Positions 13,454-24,100 of a stretch of 64,000 nt of DNA are shown here, one piece after another. Source of the stretch: Bugulina stolonifera. Taxonomy: Eukaryota > Bryozoa > Gymnolaemata > Cheilostomatida > Bugulidae. The first letter of the stretch is position 1. Each line of letters opens with the position of its first letter. A program made the position numbers and the translations under genes. The notes below the pieces were generated by a model. It was not told the origin of the DNA. It worked only from the letters and a program-made list of their open reading frames with translations, and searched no databases. The stretch is from positions 3,498,876 through 3,562,875 of the forward strand of contig OW285194.1 in the NCBI GenBank assembly GCA_935421135.1, read 5' to 3'.

Positions 13454-13827
13454 ATGAACATCAATATATTGTACAATGCAGCAGTTGCGAGAGTCTTACT
13501 GCATATTATGTACATACTTTATGTGTCAAATAATTATAATATATACTACATGTATTTTATGACCTAGTCATGTATACAATATGTGGATATATGTATTATT
13601 GGGATTTCATAGCAGTATCTGTATTGATTTCAGGTAGCGTTGAAGGAGATGAAAGATGTCCAGTGGATGACAGGAAGTGTGATCAAACGTGTCGTGATCT
13701 GAGCCCTAAAATGACTGTAGCTTGCCCTAAAATTAGAAGAAAGGTCTGTCTGTGCAAAGGACTTCCTGGACACTGGATGGGGTACCGTCTGTTGAAAAGC
13801 TTGACCAGGAATGAACTTCCTTGTTAA
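13454..13827 (+). pseudogene. Cysteine-rich peptide gene, copy 1: intact exon 2, damaged exon 1
   Basis: Exon 2 (13634-13827, after a TTTCAG acceptor) is complete. It has six Cys spaced C-x6-C-x3-C-x10-C-x7-C-x-C, then KGLPGHW, and ends in an extra terminal Cys before TAA. An exon-1 homologue starts at ATG 13454, but the donor region is altered and no phase-1 GT remains where its relatives have GTGAGT; the upstream TATA box is also missing. An ATG at 13570 is in frame with exon 2 through the intron end and gives a hydrophobic N-terminus, so an unspliced product is conceivable. I favour a gene that has lost normal first-exon function; the coding exon itself is not decayed. Confidence 0.6.
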
Positions 13828-16224
13828 CACATAATGTATGTTACATTTGTGTACATGTCTACTGCAATTGCTACGGGAGCACTGTTAGTCAGTGTAGTAG
13901 CATGCCGCTATGCCCTGATCTTACAGGTTTTGTGAGTGTGATTTTATGTAATGGAACTGCATTGAACATTTACATGTATGTAATTGCACATAATTGCATA
14001 ATATCAATTATGACATATTATGTTGGTGTTACAAAATATAAATTAACGTTTGCAAATAGTTGTTTATTAACTTTGCTGATTGAGAGAGAAAGAAATATAT
14101 TGGTAAGAGTGATTGTATGTGATGAACCAAAAATTACTAGCAAAGCGCTGGTGCTATTGTAATGCTGGGCACACAAGTTCCGGTTTAGAAAAACCCTTGA
14201 GAGGGTATGTTTAATGCTAGGGTAGAAATTTGGGGATTCAAGGCTCAGCGGAAGCGAGAGCTGGAACTATGCTATTCTAGGAAAGAAGCCTCTATCTAGT
14301 TCTACAATATACATGTACTGTAGATGGGTCTTTATTGGAGTCAAAGCATCTACAGATTTCCAATGAAAAAACACACACTTTATAATATAGTATGGCATTT
14401 CCAGAGAGTTCTGGTAAAAGTACGATATAGTATCGGCATGCAATGATAAGTATACATATATGTACACAAGTGATTACACAATATATTATGGTATGAATAA
14501 AAGTACTGAATTAAGATAGACAACTACCAAAGAACTAGTGTGCATCAAATGTTAGACCAGCGGAGATTGAGACTACAGGTATGTTACTAGTGCAAAGGAA
14601 TTTCCCGCCGCACCACAAAATTCAGTCTTGGCGTGATTTACTGCTAAGGACTAAACTCACCGGCTTTACTTCTTGGCGTGACCAGCCTGTTGCATCTTGC
14701 ACTGCCAGGGGTAGAGGCGTTGCCTTGAAGTCATGCTGGCTTGCATGACCTCAAGGACTTCTATATAAAGCACATGAGCAATTTCGGCTAGATGCTTTTC
14801 TTAACACAGCTAAGATCTAGAAGACTATAAAATAAGAAAGTAATGTACATATATACAGGTATATGCATATAAAACATTCACTGTTATCCCATAAATAGTT
14901 TAAATGAAACAAAACATATGAGTTTTTCTGCCAAAGATAGTAATTGTATTGTGCACCATGTTACGGAAGAAATATGTCAGTTTGGTATTTAACTCTTTAA
15001 TATATTTTAAAGAATTTCCACAAGCGTCTTGCAGTCTTATTGTGGAAACAGTTTCATTGAGGAAACATGGATTCAAACACGTAGTCAAACAGCTTCCTTA
15101 ACTCTTTCACTACTACCATGTTTTACCAAATAGACTGCATTGCTCCAACCGCATTATCCAAGGCTCTTAGTGATACCTGGAATCATCAGCGTGGTTTTAG
15201 AGACAACGCAAGGAGTTCTTCTCCAGAAACACATGTAACAATGCTGTAGATTCTTCTATCAATCTGGATGAGTTTGCAATTGGAAAGTTTCTTTACCATT
15301 CTACACGCACCTGATAATGCTTGGTACAAATGTTCATGTACTATATTTGTATTGCCTTACCTAAGACAGTATTCAGGTGCTTCACAGCAAAGTTGAATGT
15401 ACTGTACTTTAGTGGCGCTAACACTTTTGTCACATAACAGATTAAGTTATGAGTACACATGCAGTAAAGTGACGCATAGTGTGATAGTTTGCTGCATACT
15501 CTCTTACTTATTGTAGAAATAAACAGCTCCAAGTACAACATATCAAATATATTATACTGTGCTGATCCATTCAACATTACAGGTAAGTATGGATCAGGAA
15601 GTTATTTCTTTTTACTAAATATCTCTGGCATGCAATGAGTGCGTATACTCTTCTACACTGGGTAGATGGTTTGGAGATGCTGCTGTCTTGATGATTGAGA
15701 ACAGATTCCTTTAGCATAAAGCTACAGACATAATTATATTCACCACACCATGGCTGCGCGGTGTGGTAGTAATAGGACAGCAAGCTTTGAGAGTGTAAGA
15801 CGATATATATAAAAAGTAGCAGCTTAAGCCGGTGGAATCTAAGAGTCAAGTACAGTACGATGTATAAAGTGAAGGGATATTAATAAAATTTTACCAATAA
15901 TATTAATTAGAGCAACAATACTAGCAACATCAGAGTCTGCTGGCAATCCAGATGTCATAAATGGAGTGAGAGTAACCATAACATTGGATGGGGTGGGGTA
16001 GGGCGGACAAGCCCTGGTGTGGATTGAGCCAGGGTCTGCTTTATGTCAATGAAAAAGAGTGGCGGACTGAAAAATATAGGATTGAATGATTTAAGCGCTG
16101 GCATAACGTCAAACAAATGAAAAAAGTATAGATGCATTGCAAATGAGTTTGTATTGGAGCATTTAGTAAATAAGTGCATTGTTGTATTGTTCCCAAGACA
16201 ATAGATAAAGGATAAACAGACATT
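13828..16224. other. Intergenic part of segmental copy 1
   Basis: No gene is seen. The 14.9-16.2 kb part is the upstream region of the next peptide gene and is related to 11.7-13.4 kb and to 36.7-37.2 kb. The stretch at about 14.63-14.77 kb is GC-richer and has no match in the second copy, so it is probably an insertion. Confidence 0.5.
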
Positions 16225-16232
16225 TATATAAA
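16225..16232 (+). promoter_or_regulatory. TATA box (TATATAAA), peptide gene copy 2
   Basis: TATATAAA lies 78 bp before the ATG at 16303, followed by a conserved GCAGTCTCTAGAATGG block also present in copy 3. The same spacing recurs across the family. Confidence 0.75.
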
Positions 16233-16302
16233 GCAGTCTCTAGAATGGTTGAACAGTTGGGCGGTTCAACTCTTACAGAATAGAAGACACCCTTCCATCA
16301 AA

Positions 16303-17508
16303 ATGAATATCAATTCATTCTACTATGCAGTGGCTGTCGGAATCTTCCTTTATATGACTTGTGGTAAGTACATGTAGATATATGCACATCATATCTGTGC
16401 GAATGTGTACTATTGGGATTTGACTGCGTGGATACACATTTACCTAAGTAGGAGGCCTACTCTGGATGATAACTGAAGCGTCAGAATACTATCCCATGGT
16501 TTGGAAAAATTAGGTTTGGTCATATAGCGGTAGTGTATAACTTGTAGCTTGCACTGAGTGTTTGCTGTGCTAAGAGTTTCGAACAACGATGACTGATTTT
16601 TAAACTTGGTCAGCTTGACTAGACTTTATTAAATACTTTGGAAGAAAGGTTTAAATCTATTGATAAAAGTTCACATTGTGTGAGTTTATTTTATAAATAG
16701 ATGAGAATTTCTAAATGTATTGCACTAAAAGTGCATCAGATTCAAACTCTTCAAATATTATTCAAACCATTTAGTGAAATGAATGATGAAGCTTTTTGAC
16801 CGTGTTTCTAGCACAAAAACTTGGCCATTAGAGCATGTACATGTACAACCTAACGTTAGGTCGATATCTTTCCTCGGTGTAAAGTTCATCAGCAGAAAAT
16901 GAAGGACACATGTTTTGCTTGTATCAACTATTTCATATTGTGTCTAGGTGACATACATATGGGTACATGAGTCACCCGGTCTACAAGGCATTGTATTTTC
17001 ACTAAAGCTTGGAAAAAATAAAAACTACACATGTCAAGAAAACTGATCAGAGGTGTTTCTATTTGCCATTGGTCGGTCGGTCGGTCGGACGGACGGACGG
17101 ACGGACAGACAGTCGGACAGACAGACGGACAGACAAACGATCGGCAGTCAGTCAACCGGAAAGCTGCTGAAATAGCACTTTGTTTCTTTGCCTTGGGTAC
17201 AGTTTAGGTTAACGATTGAACACAACACTATTGATTTCAAGATGCATGTAATGTTAGTTCACCAGATGATGATATCTGTGTTGGTTCCAGGTAGTGTTAA
17301 AGGGAATGAAGGATGCCCAGGTGATGACAGGAAGTGTGATCAAGCATGCCGTGACCTAGGACGAGACTTGACTGGGGGTTGCTCTCAACTTGTAAAGAGG
17401 ATATGTTTGTGCAGAGGACGTGATGGAATCTGGCAGGGCTATCGTATATGGAAAAATGAAATATTGAGAGAGCTTTTAAGTGTTTTTAGTTATCCAAATT
17501 TGGGTTAA
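16303..17508 (+). CDS. Secreted cysteine-rich (CS-alpha-beta defensin-like) peptide, copy 2
   Basis: Exon 1 (16303-16363) encodes a 20-residue hydrophobic signal peptide beginning MNIN. The donor GTAAGT splits a Gly codon (phase 1). Exon 2 (17291-17508, acceptor TTCCAG) encodes the mature peptide: a short linker, six Cys spaced C-x6-C-x3-C-x10-C-x7-C-x-C with TGG before Cys4 and CLC at the end, then a tail with GIW and a hydrophobic end. The CxxxC and CxC pairs with Gly-x-Cys are the hallmark of CS-alpha-beta peptides. By analogy Cys1-4, 2-5 and 3-6 would pair. This fold is used by antimicrobial defensins and also by some ion-channel peptides; activity cannot be read from sequence. AATAAA is at 17592. 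It is a close duplicate of the gene at 37310-38469. Confidence 0.85.
17071..17137 (+). repeat. GGTC/GGAC tetranucleotide microsatellite
   Basis: GGTC units switch to GGAC units and then to a degenerate GACA/GACG tail, inside the intron of peptide copy 2. The equivalent intron position in copy 3 (about 38.08-38.12 kb) has a much shorter, interrupted version, so the array expanded or contracted after duplication. Confidence 0.9.
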
Positions 17509-17591
17509 CATGGCTGATCTTACAGCTTTGTTCGCGAAAAGTATTTGTTTGAAATTACACACAATGTATAATGCTATGTTGGTGTTACCAA

Positions 17592-17597
17592 AATAAA
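17592..17597 (+). terminator. AATAAA polyadenylation signal, copy 2
   Basis: AATAAA lies 84 bp after the stop codon at 17508. It is conserved in sequence context with the signal at 38565 after copy 3. Confidence 0.7.
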
Positions 17598-17979
17598 TCC
17601 GTTGACAAGGCACACAATACCTTCCAAAGAGAACTTATGATATCATCACCTTATTGATAGCAAAGTGATTACATATACACGTACATCTACAAGTAATCTC
17701 AAATTATCATTAACATAGAGCAGGCCCGAGTACAGTGTTACTACTGTATGTCTACAGCAGTGAACTATTATTACCTGATCCTACAACTTTGCGCGAGCTT
17801 ATTATTTTCATGCAGCCAAGTCAGTTTCGATGCACTGGTATAATCATAACACCAGTAACATATTAGTGTTATAAAAATAAATTGGTTCTCAAAGGAGGCA
17901 TTCATCAACCAGAAAGAATCTTTAGTATTAACACAAAATGATTGACTTCATATTTTGTTAACCTACGAAAAACATTCCA

Positions 17980-18520
17980 AAATTGTACCATGTACAGTAT
18001 ATACACATACCATGTACAGTATATACACATACCATGTACAGTATACACACGTACTATATACAGTATATACACGTACCATGTAACATATATACACATACCA
18101 TGTACAGTTTAAGACACATACCATGTACAGTATATACACATACCATGTACAGTATATACACATACCATGTACAGTATACACACGTACTATGTACAGTATA
18201 TACACGTACCATGTAACATATATACACATACCATGTACAGTATACACCCGTACTATCTACAGTATATACACATACCATGTACAGTATATACACATACCAT
18301 GTACAGTATACACACGTACTATGTACAGTATATACACGTACCATGTAACATATATACACATACCATGTACAGTATACACCCGTACTATCTACAGTATATA
18401 CACATACCATGTACAGTATATACACGTACCATGTAACATATATACACATACCATGTACAGTTTAATACACGTATCATGGGCAGCATATACACATACCATG
18501 TACAGTATATACACGGACAT
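17980..18520. repeat. 22-bp minisatellite with 132-bp higher-order period
   Basis: About 24 units of ACCATGTACAGTATATACACAT with a few fixed variants (ATGTAACATATATAC, ACTATCTACAG, CACCCGTACT). The variant order repeats: the block starting CACACGTACTATG occurs at 18179 and again at 18311, a 132-bp (six-unit) super-period. Open frames on both strands here are artefacts. Confidence 0.9.
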
Positions 18521-18756
18521 CCAACTATTGTCATCATGGTTCTATGCTCATGTAAAAGTAGAAACTAAACTTGATCTAACAATAATCACATGCAGTATAC
18601 CATATTGCAATGTTTTGTGCTACGGCTTTCCCACGGGTGCCAATGTTATAGCACGGGTGGGGGAAGCGCTTGGTAGTGGTAATGGGCTGCCAAGGTAAAC
18701 TTCCACACATTACATAAAGAGTGAACAGTTAGGTAAGCACTTGCAGTTATTGTAGA

Positions 18757-18940
18757 GGACATAGGCCGATGCTTGGACTCATTAAAGAGTCAATGGCCGA
18801 CGTAGGTCCGGTGGTTTATAGTCCGTAGGAGTGTAGAAAGTACATGCAGCTGTGTTGAAGATGGGACGTAGGCCCGATGCTAGATTCATTTAAAAATCAA
18901 GGATCAACCAAGGTCTTAGGTTTATACTCATCAAGAAGTG
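18757..18940. repeat. Tandem doublet of a ~105-bp block
   Basis: Two diverged units begin GGACATAGGCCGATGCT (18757) and GGACGTAGGCCCGATGCT (18863). Both continue through a TCATT(T)AAAxA(G)TCAA element to a GTTTATA(G/C)TC motif. Confidence 0.6.
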
Positions 18941-19493
18941 CAGTAAGAAACTTATACGAGTAGGAGGACGAGCTCGGGCGCTAAAGGTCCAAGGACCAAG
19001 GCTGGTGCTGACTGCCTGCAAGAGTAAGACTCCGTAGGTTGAGTTAGGAGATTTTGCTTTATTAGAGCACAATCTTCAATTGATTTAGCATAGAAAATGT
19101 GCTGGCTTTTATATGATACAAACTTTCGGCTAAAAGGGTCGACAGGGGGTCGGGCTGTCCAATAAGGTATCGTCCCCGGAAATTGCATAACAAGATGGCT
19201 GAAAATGTCCGACGTCTGATCACAAAAGGGTCGGCCATACAAATAGTGCTTGAAATAGTGAGAAATGGATTATATAATAACATAAAATACATCTATGACA
19301 TCCGTCATCAATTAGAATTTAGTCAAAAACACATAGCATGTAATCAGATAATTGAAGTACTTGCAATTAATAGCGTAATTAGATACAAAAAAATACTGAG
19401 ACCTGATTGGTTGAAAGATAACAATAATGATCATTAGCCAAGCAGTTATTGACAATAAGTATCATATAACAAAAGGCAAAGCGGTCTACGGTC

Positions 19494-19960
19494 AGAGGTC
19501 TGCGGTCTGCCGTCCTCCAATCAAATTCGAGGTCAGAAATTGGGATAATTTACATATGTTGCAATGCTGGCGGTCAGGATCTCGGCTCTGGGTAGTGCTA
19601 GGACCTTTGGACCAGGTCTACGGACATCGCTGCTGGGGTGGGTCCGTAGCATTAGGCCCCGACCTTACCCAAGGCGGGGTAGGTGCTCGAGCCACTCCAC
19701 CCGCCGGATGGGTGTTGGAACTTGGGCTATGCGGGCTATGCGGGCAGAGGAGATTTTCCTGGACCCGTGATTTCTATATGTTACAATGCTGCCGGTGAGG
19801 ATGTCTGTTGCGGTTGGTGCTAGGAACTTGAGATCGAGTCCTCAGGCATCGCTGCCGGTGCGGGTTCATAGCCTTAGGCCCTCAACCCTGACCAAGATCG
19901 GGGTGGGCACCTGACCAACCTGACTTATTGGTGTTGGAACTCAGGCTACAGACTTGGAGT
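19494..19960. repeat. GC-rich dispersed repeat, two tandem copies
   Basis: The blocks at 19.49-19.79 kb and 19.79-19.96 kb are related to each other. Both are related to 40.18-40.46 kb, inside the intron of peptide copy 4. Shared words include TTGCAATGCTG, GGACCAGGTC and GGTGGGTCC. No coding sequence or clear ends are seen; probably a short interspersed or transposon fragment. Confidence 0.65.
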
Positions 19961-20273
19961 TGTATTCCCAATGCAAGGGTACGCAACTCCTCATGGAATC
20001 ACTGTAACATGCCTGTGCCCTAAGAGGACATGCAAATGCATGACCTGAGCATATGAACCCAAGCCATCATTAAATGCGAGCGAAGCGAGCAACTAATGCG
20101 GTGAGACTTGCGTCGCAGACCAAGCACAAAGTGCTTGCATAAAAAGTATATGTAATAGGCATGTGTAATGAGAGTCATGCATAATAACTGGGGCATGTAG
20201 AGTTAGTTGTATGTGTGGCTGTCCAGGAGAGACTGGATAGGTATGCTGGAACACCCAAATATCACGGGTTAGG

Positions 20274-20396
20274 TTAGTTTCACTCGACAAAAATAAATAG
20301 CCTAATACCTATCAATCCTAACAAAAAAACCAATTCGATGTAGAGCTCTGCTCCAAAAAAATAACCCGCCTTCTAGCTGCTGTGCCAGCAGCTATA
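20274..20396 (+). repeat. Left 123-bp terminal direct repeat (mini-LTR candidate)
   Basis: It begins TTAGTTTCACTCGACAAAAA and ends in the hairpin AGCTGCTGTGCCAGCAGCT plus ATA. The copy at 29206-29328 differs at only a few positions (for example CTAACAAAA against CTAATAAGA). Confidence 0.8.
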
Positions 20397-20488
20397 GTGA
20401 AACTCATACCAACCACTATATAAAATTATCTGCTGATGGATCATACATGTATATGGAGATCTCCATATCAATTACACCATATCAACGC

Positions 20489-21082
20489 TGTCACAATATT
20501 CTGAAGTATACTAACTCATACCTAACACACTTGTCACAAATACTGAGATGTTATATGTTATGTACGATACCAGCTAATACATTATATTATTTTACTACTA
20601 CTATATACTACATGTATATAATACAAGGTATGAGGAAGAAGCCTACATACCAATATATGACATCATTACTTTATGTCAACAATATTTAGTACTGTTCTAA
20701 ATATAGTGTGACTCAATATGTGATTGTGAAATACATAGGGCCTACTAGAATATTCTTATTACTAAATAATCATGTTATACTATAATACTGTTTTCTGGAA
20801 CATTCTTACATGACAACTTTATTATGGAATTTATGCAATATGTTTCTGGAAAGTTCTTTCTATTTTTACCCTTGGAATATTCTAGATTATAATGTTTACT
20901 ATATAAGCAGTTCAATTATACAATGCAAGGCAGTTATAGTTCAATTACAATAAAGGATCTACTACACACAGCATACTAGCTATATACACTACAAGGGACA
21001 GTCTCGTCAGCATAAGAAGTAGCTGCAGAAAATTACCTTGGCAGTACAGGCTTTTCGAACCTGTCACAACATACGTGTGACA
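20489..21082 (+). repeat. 5' LTR of the gypsy element
   Basis: 594 bp, starting TGTCACAATATTC and ending GTGTGACA. It contains a TATATAAGC promoter-like motif at about 20.9 kb and AATAAA about 50 bp further on, so U3, R and U5 can be placed roughly. Confidence 0.95.
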
Positions 21083-21101
21083 ATTGGGGGCTGCTCCGGG
21101 A
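21083..21101 (+). other. Candidate primer-binding site
   Basis: Immediately after the 5' LTR comes AT then TGGGGGCTGCTCC. A TGG start close to the LTR is where a tRNA 3'-CCA end would pair. I cannot name the tRNA from memory. Confidence 0.4.
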
Positions 21102-21172
21102 AGCCTCAAGTTCAAGGTATAACAGTTCGCACTAATTCTTTTTGTGGACAGAAGTAGACAGTCAGTAGCACA

Positions 21173-24100
21173 ATGGCTGGCATGCAAAGAGCACTAGATA
21201 TGGGCAAAGAACTAGGACTCAGTGGCAAAGAATTGCAAGACTTTGTCAAAGAAAATGAACAGAAGTTCACCTCAGAAATATTAGCAGCAGCAGAAAGGGA
21301 ACGAGAAGAAAGACGAATAGAAAGAGAAGCGAAAGCTGAGGAAATTAGGCTAAGAGAGCTGGAAATACAGCAACAAAAAGAGACAGAAGAAATGAGACTT
21401 AAAGAAGTCGAGTTAAGATTTCAACACGAACTCGAAATAAGAAAGATCGACAATCAACGACCAGGTACACCTAGCCATGACACTTCTGCTATTGAGGCTG
21501 CATTGGCTAAACCAAAACCTAGGATCCCAGTCTTCGATGAACAGAGTGATGATATGGACAGCTACTTGGAAAGATTTGAATGGGTCGCAGAAAGTTATAA
21601 CTGGGAGAAAGCTGATTGGCCATACCACTTAAGTCAGTACTTGAAGGGAAAGGCGACCGAGGCGTACACTAGGCTAGCAAATGAAGACCGGAAAGATTAT
21701 GATAAGGTAAAGGAAGCACTTCTAAGGCGATATAATCTAACAGATGAGGGATATCGAAAGAGATTCCGAGAGAGTAAGGCAGGAGAAGACGAATCTCCAC
21801 AGCAGTTCATGGTGAGGCTCAGAAAGTACTTAGCCAAGTGGGTACAACTATCCGAATGCAAAGACCTCAATGAACTTATATTGATTGAGCAGTTTGTAGA
21901 AGCCTGCCCACCTGATGTAGCAGTCTATTTGAAGCAATCAAAGATTCGAGACGCTGAGACGATGAGTGAAGATGCTGATAGATTTCTAGCCGCCCATGGG
22001 AAGAGATTGTATATTGCTAAGCGTCAACAAAATTATCAGAAGGAACCGACCTTAACAATGCCAATAACTTGTAACATATGTAACGAAGGAGGCCACACGG
22101 CCAAATACTGCCGCAAGGGAGGTCAGAAGTACTGCAACCATTGCAAGATTCGTGGGCATGTTATATCTGAGTGCCGAAGGTTACAGCAAAGACAACAGCG
22201 ACATGTACCACAACCTCAACACAAAGCAGGAGTAGCACAAAATGTCAGGACTGACACAGCAGTGAATTTAGAAAAGAATGAATTAGAGATTGAACTTAAT
22301 GGCAGGAAGTACATCCCTGTTGGCTGCTGTAAGAGCACCGGACCCACCGCAGGTGAGTTAGTAACAAACCGCGCCTACGTAAATGGCAAAGAAGTTGAGA
22401 TGGTTAGAGATACTGGATGTACGACAGTAGTTGTCAAGAAACCCTTTGTAAACCCTGAACAGTTGACGGGTGAGCATGGATATCTCAAACTAGCTGATAA
22501 TACGGTGAAGAAATATCCCCTGGCAGAAATAACTATCCAGACACCCTTTTATAGTGGAAATGTAAATGCGATGGTACTTGATGACTCAATTCATGACCTT
22601 TTATTGGGAAACATTCCTAATGTAAGAGCACCGACCGACCCTGACCCCGCATGGCAGGAATGTGGAGTGCTTACCAGAGCACAAGCTAAGCGTGAAACTC
22701 AGAGTCTAACACCGCTTAAAGTTGCCGAAGTTAGTGGACAACCGGTAGACCGAGAAAAGCTAATTCGACTACAAGGAGAGGACAAATCCTTACAAAAACT
22801 ATTTAACGCAATGGAACCCATGACTAAAGGTAACCAAACAACAAAATTCTACTTGAAGAATAACATCTTGTGCAGGGAGTACCAACATAGACACTTTAAC
22901 AATAATTCACCAATCAAACAGATTGTCGTACCCACCAAGCTTAGGGAGGTTGTGATGCAACAGGCCCACAATTCTTCATTTGGAGGACACTTGGGTATTA
23001 GGAAGACTACAGATAGAGTCCTCAGCCAGTTTTTTTGGCCTGGAATGAATGATGACATAACAAGATACTGCCGATCGTGTGACGTCTGCCAAAAGACAGT
23101 GAGCAAAGGATCTGTGAAGAAGGTTCCTGTACAGCAGATGCCATTAATCGACACGCCATTCAAACGATGCGCCATCGATCTGATAGGACCTATCAATCCT
23201 CCAAGTGAGAATGGACACGGATACATATTGACTCTGGTAGACTACGCTACACGCTATCCAGAGGCCGTCCCATTGAAGGAAATAAGTTCACCCGCAGTTG
23301 CTGAAGCACTGATGGATATTTATAGTCGCGTAGGAATTCCCGAGGAAGTCATAAGTGATCAAGGAACACAGTTTGTATCAGAATACATGAAAGAATTCTG
23401 TCGACTGCTAGGATTAAAGCAGATGCCTACCACACCTTACCACGCTATGGCCAATGGGCTAGTGGAGCGATTTAATGGAACACTAAAGAGTATGCTACGG
23501 AAGATATGTAGTAAGGAGCCCAGACAGTGGCATAGGTTCATCAATGCTGCGCTGTTCGCATATCGGGAAGTCCCTCAAGAGTCAACCGGATTCTCGCCAT
23601 TCGAGTTACTCTATGGCCGGACAGTTCGAGGACCCATGAATATACTCAAGGAGTTGTGGACGAGGGAGAACCAAGATGAGGAAGTGAAAACCAGCTATCA
23701 ATATGTACTTGACCTTAAGGAGAAACTGGAAGATATTATGGAGATTGCACATGAAAACTTGGAGAGGAGCCAAAAGAGATACAAAGCGCAATTTGACAAA
23801 AAAGCGAAGCCACGCCACTTTGACGTTGGGGACAAGGTTCTGGTTCTTCTACCAACCAATACCAACAAGCTACTGATGCAATGGCGAGGTCACTTTACCG
23901 TTATAAAGAAGGCTAATATTAATGACTACACTCTTGATATGCGAGGTAAATCAAAGACCTTTCACGCAAACATGCTTAAAAGGTACTATGTGAGAGAAAG
24001 CGATAACACCAGGGAGCTAAAAGATATTTTTGAAACAGCAGCCCTAGGCGTGATCACACCTGAAGAGAGTGAAGGTATAGACGACTCGCTAGAAGAGTTA

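Larger units (their letters stand above)
11675..17712. repeat. Segmental duplication, copy 1
   Basis: This segment matches 29.6-38.7 kb in the same order and orientation once the insertions in the latter are removed. Shared landmarks: the TTTGTTTGCTCAATGCAGCC block (11.8 against 29.7 kb), TATCTGGAGAATTGAGAAC (12.8 against 34.3 kb), AATTAAGATAGACAAC (14.5 against 35.2 kb), and the whole gene at 16.2-17.7 against 37.2-38.7 kb. The copy is itself built of two diverged repeats (about 11.7-14.2 and 14.9-17.6 kb), each an upstream region plus a peptide gene. Confidence 0.85.
18521..20273. other. GC-richer repeat-dominated interval without genes
   Basis: There is no coding exon I can support. The interval contains a tandemly doubled GTAGG-rich block (18.75-18.94 kb), the GC-rich repeat at 19.49-19.96 kb, and a short palindromic GAGCGAAGCGAGC stretch near 20.09 kb. 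It probably consists of old transposon pieces lying between segmental copy 1 and the gag-only element. Confidence 0.4.

Noticed and set aside
17905..18698. Long repetitive open frames on both strands (YTYHVQYIH and related)
   Set aside because: They follow from the 22-bp minisatellite period and low stop frequency; not genes.
19427..19798. 123-codon plus-strand frame in GC-rich DNA
   Set aside because: It lies in a dispersed repeat whose other copy (40.18-40.46 kb) does not keep the frame.
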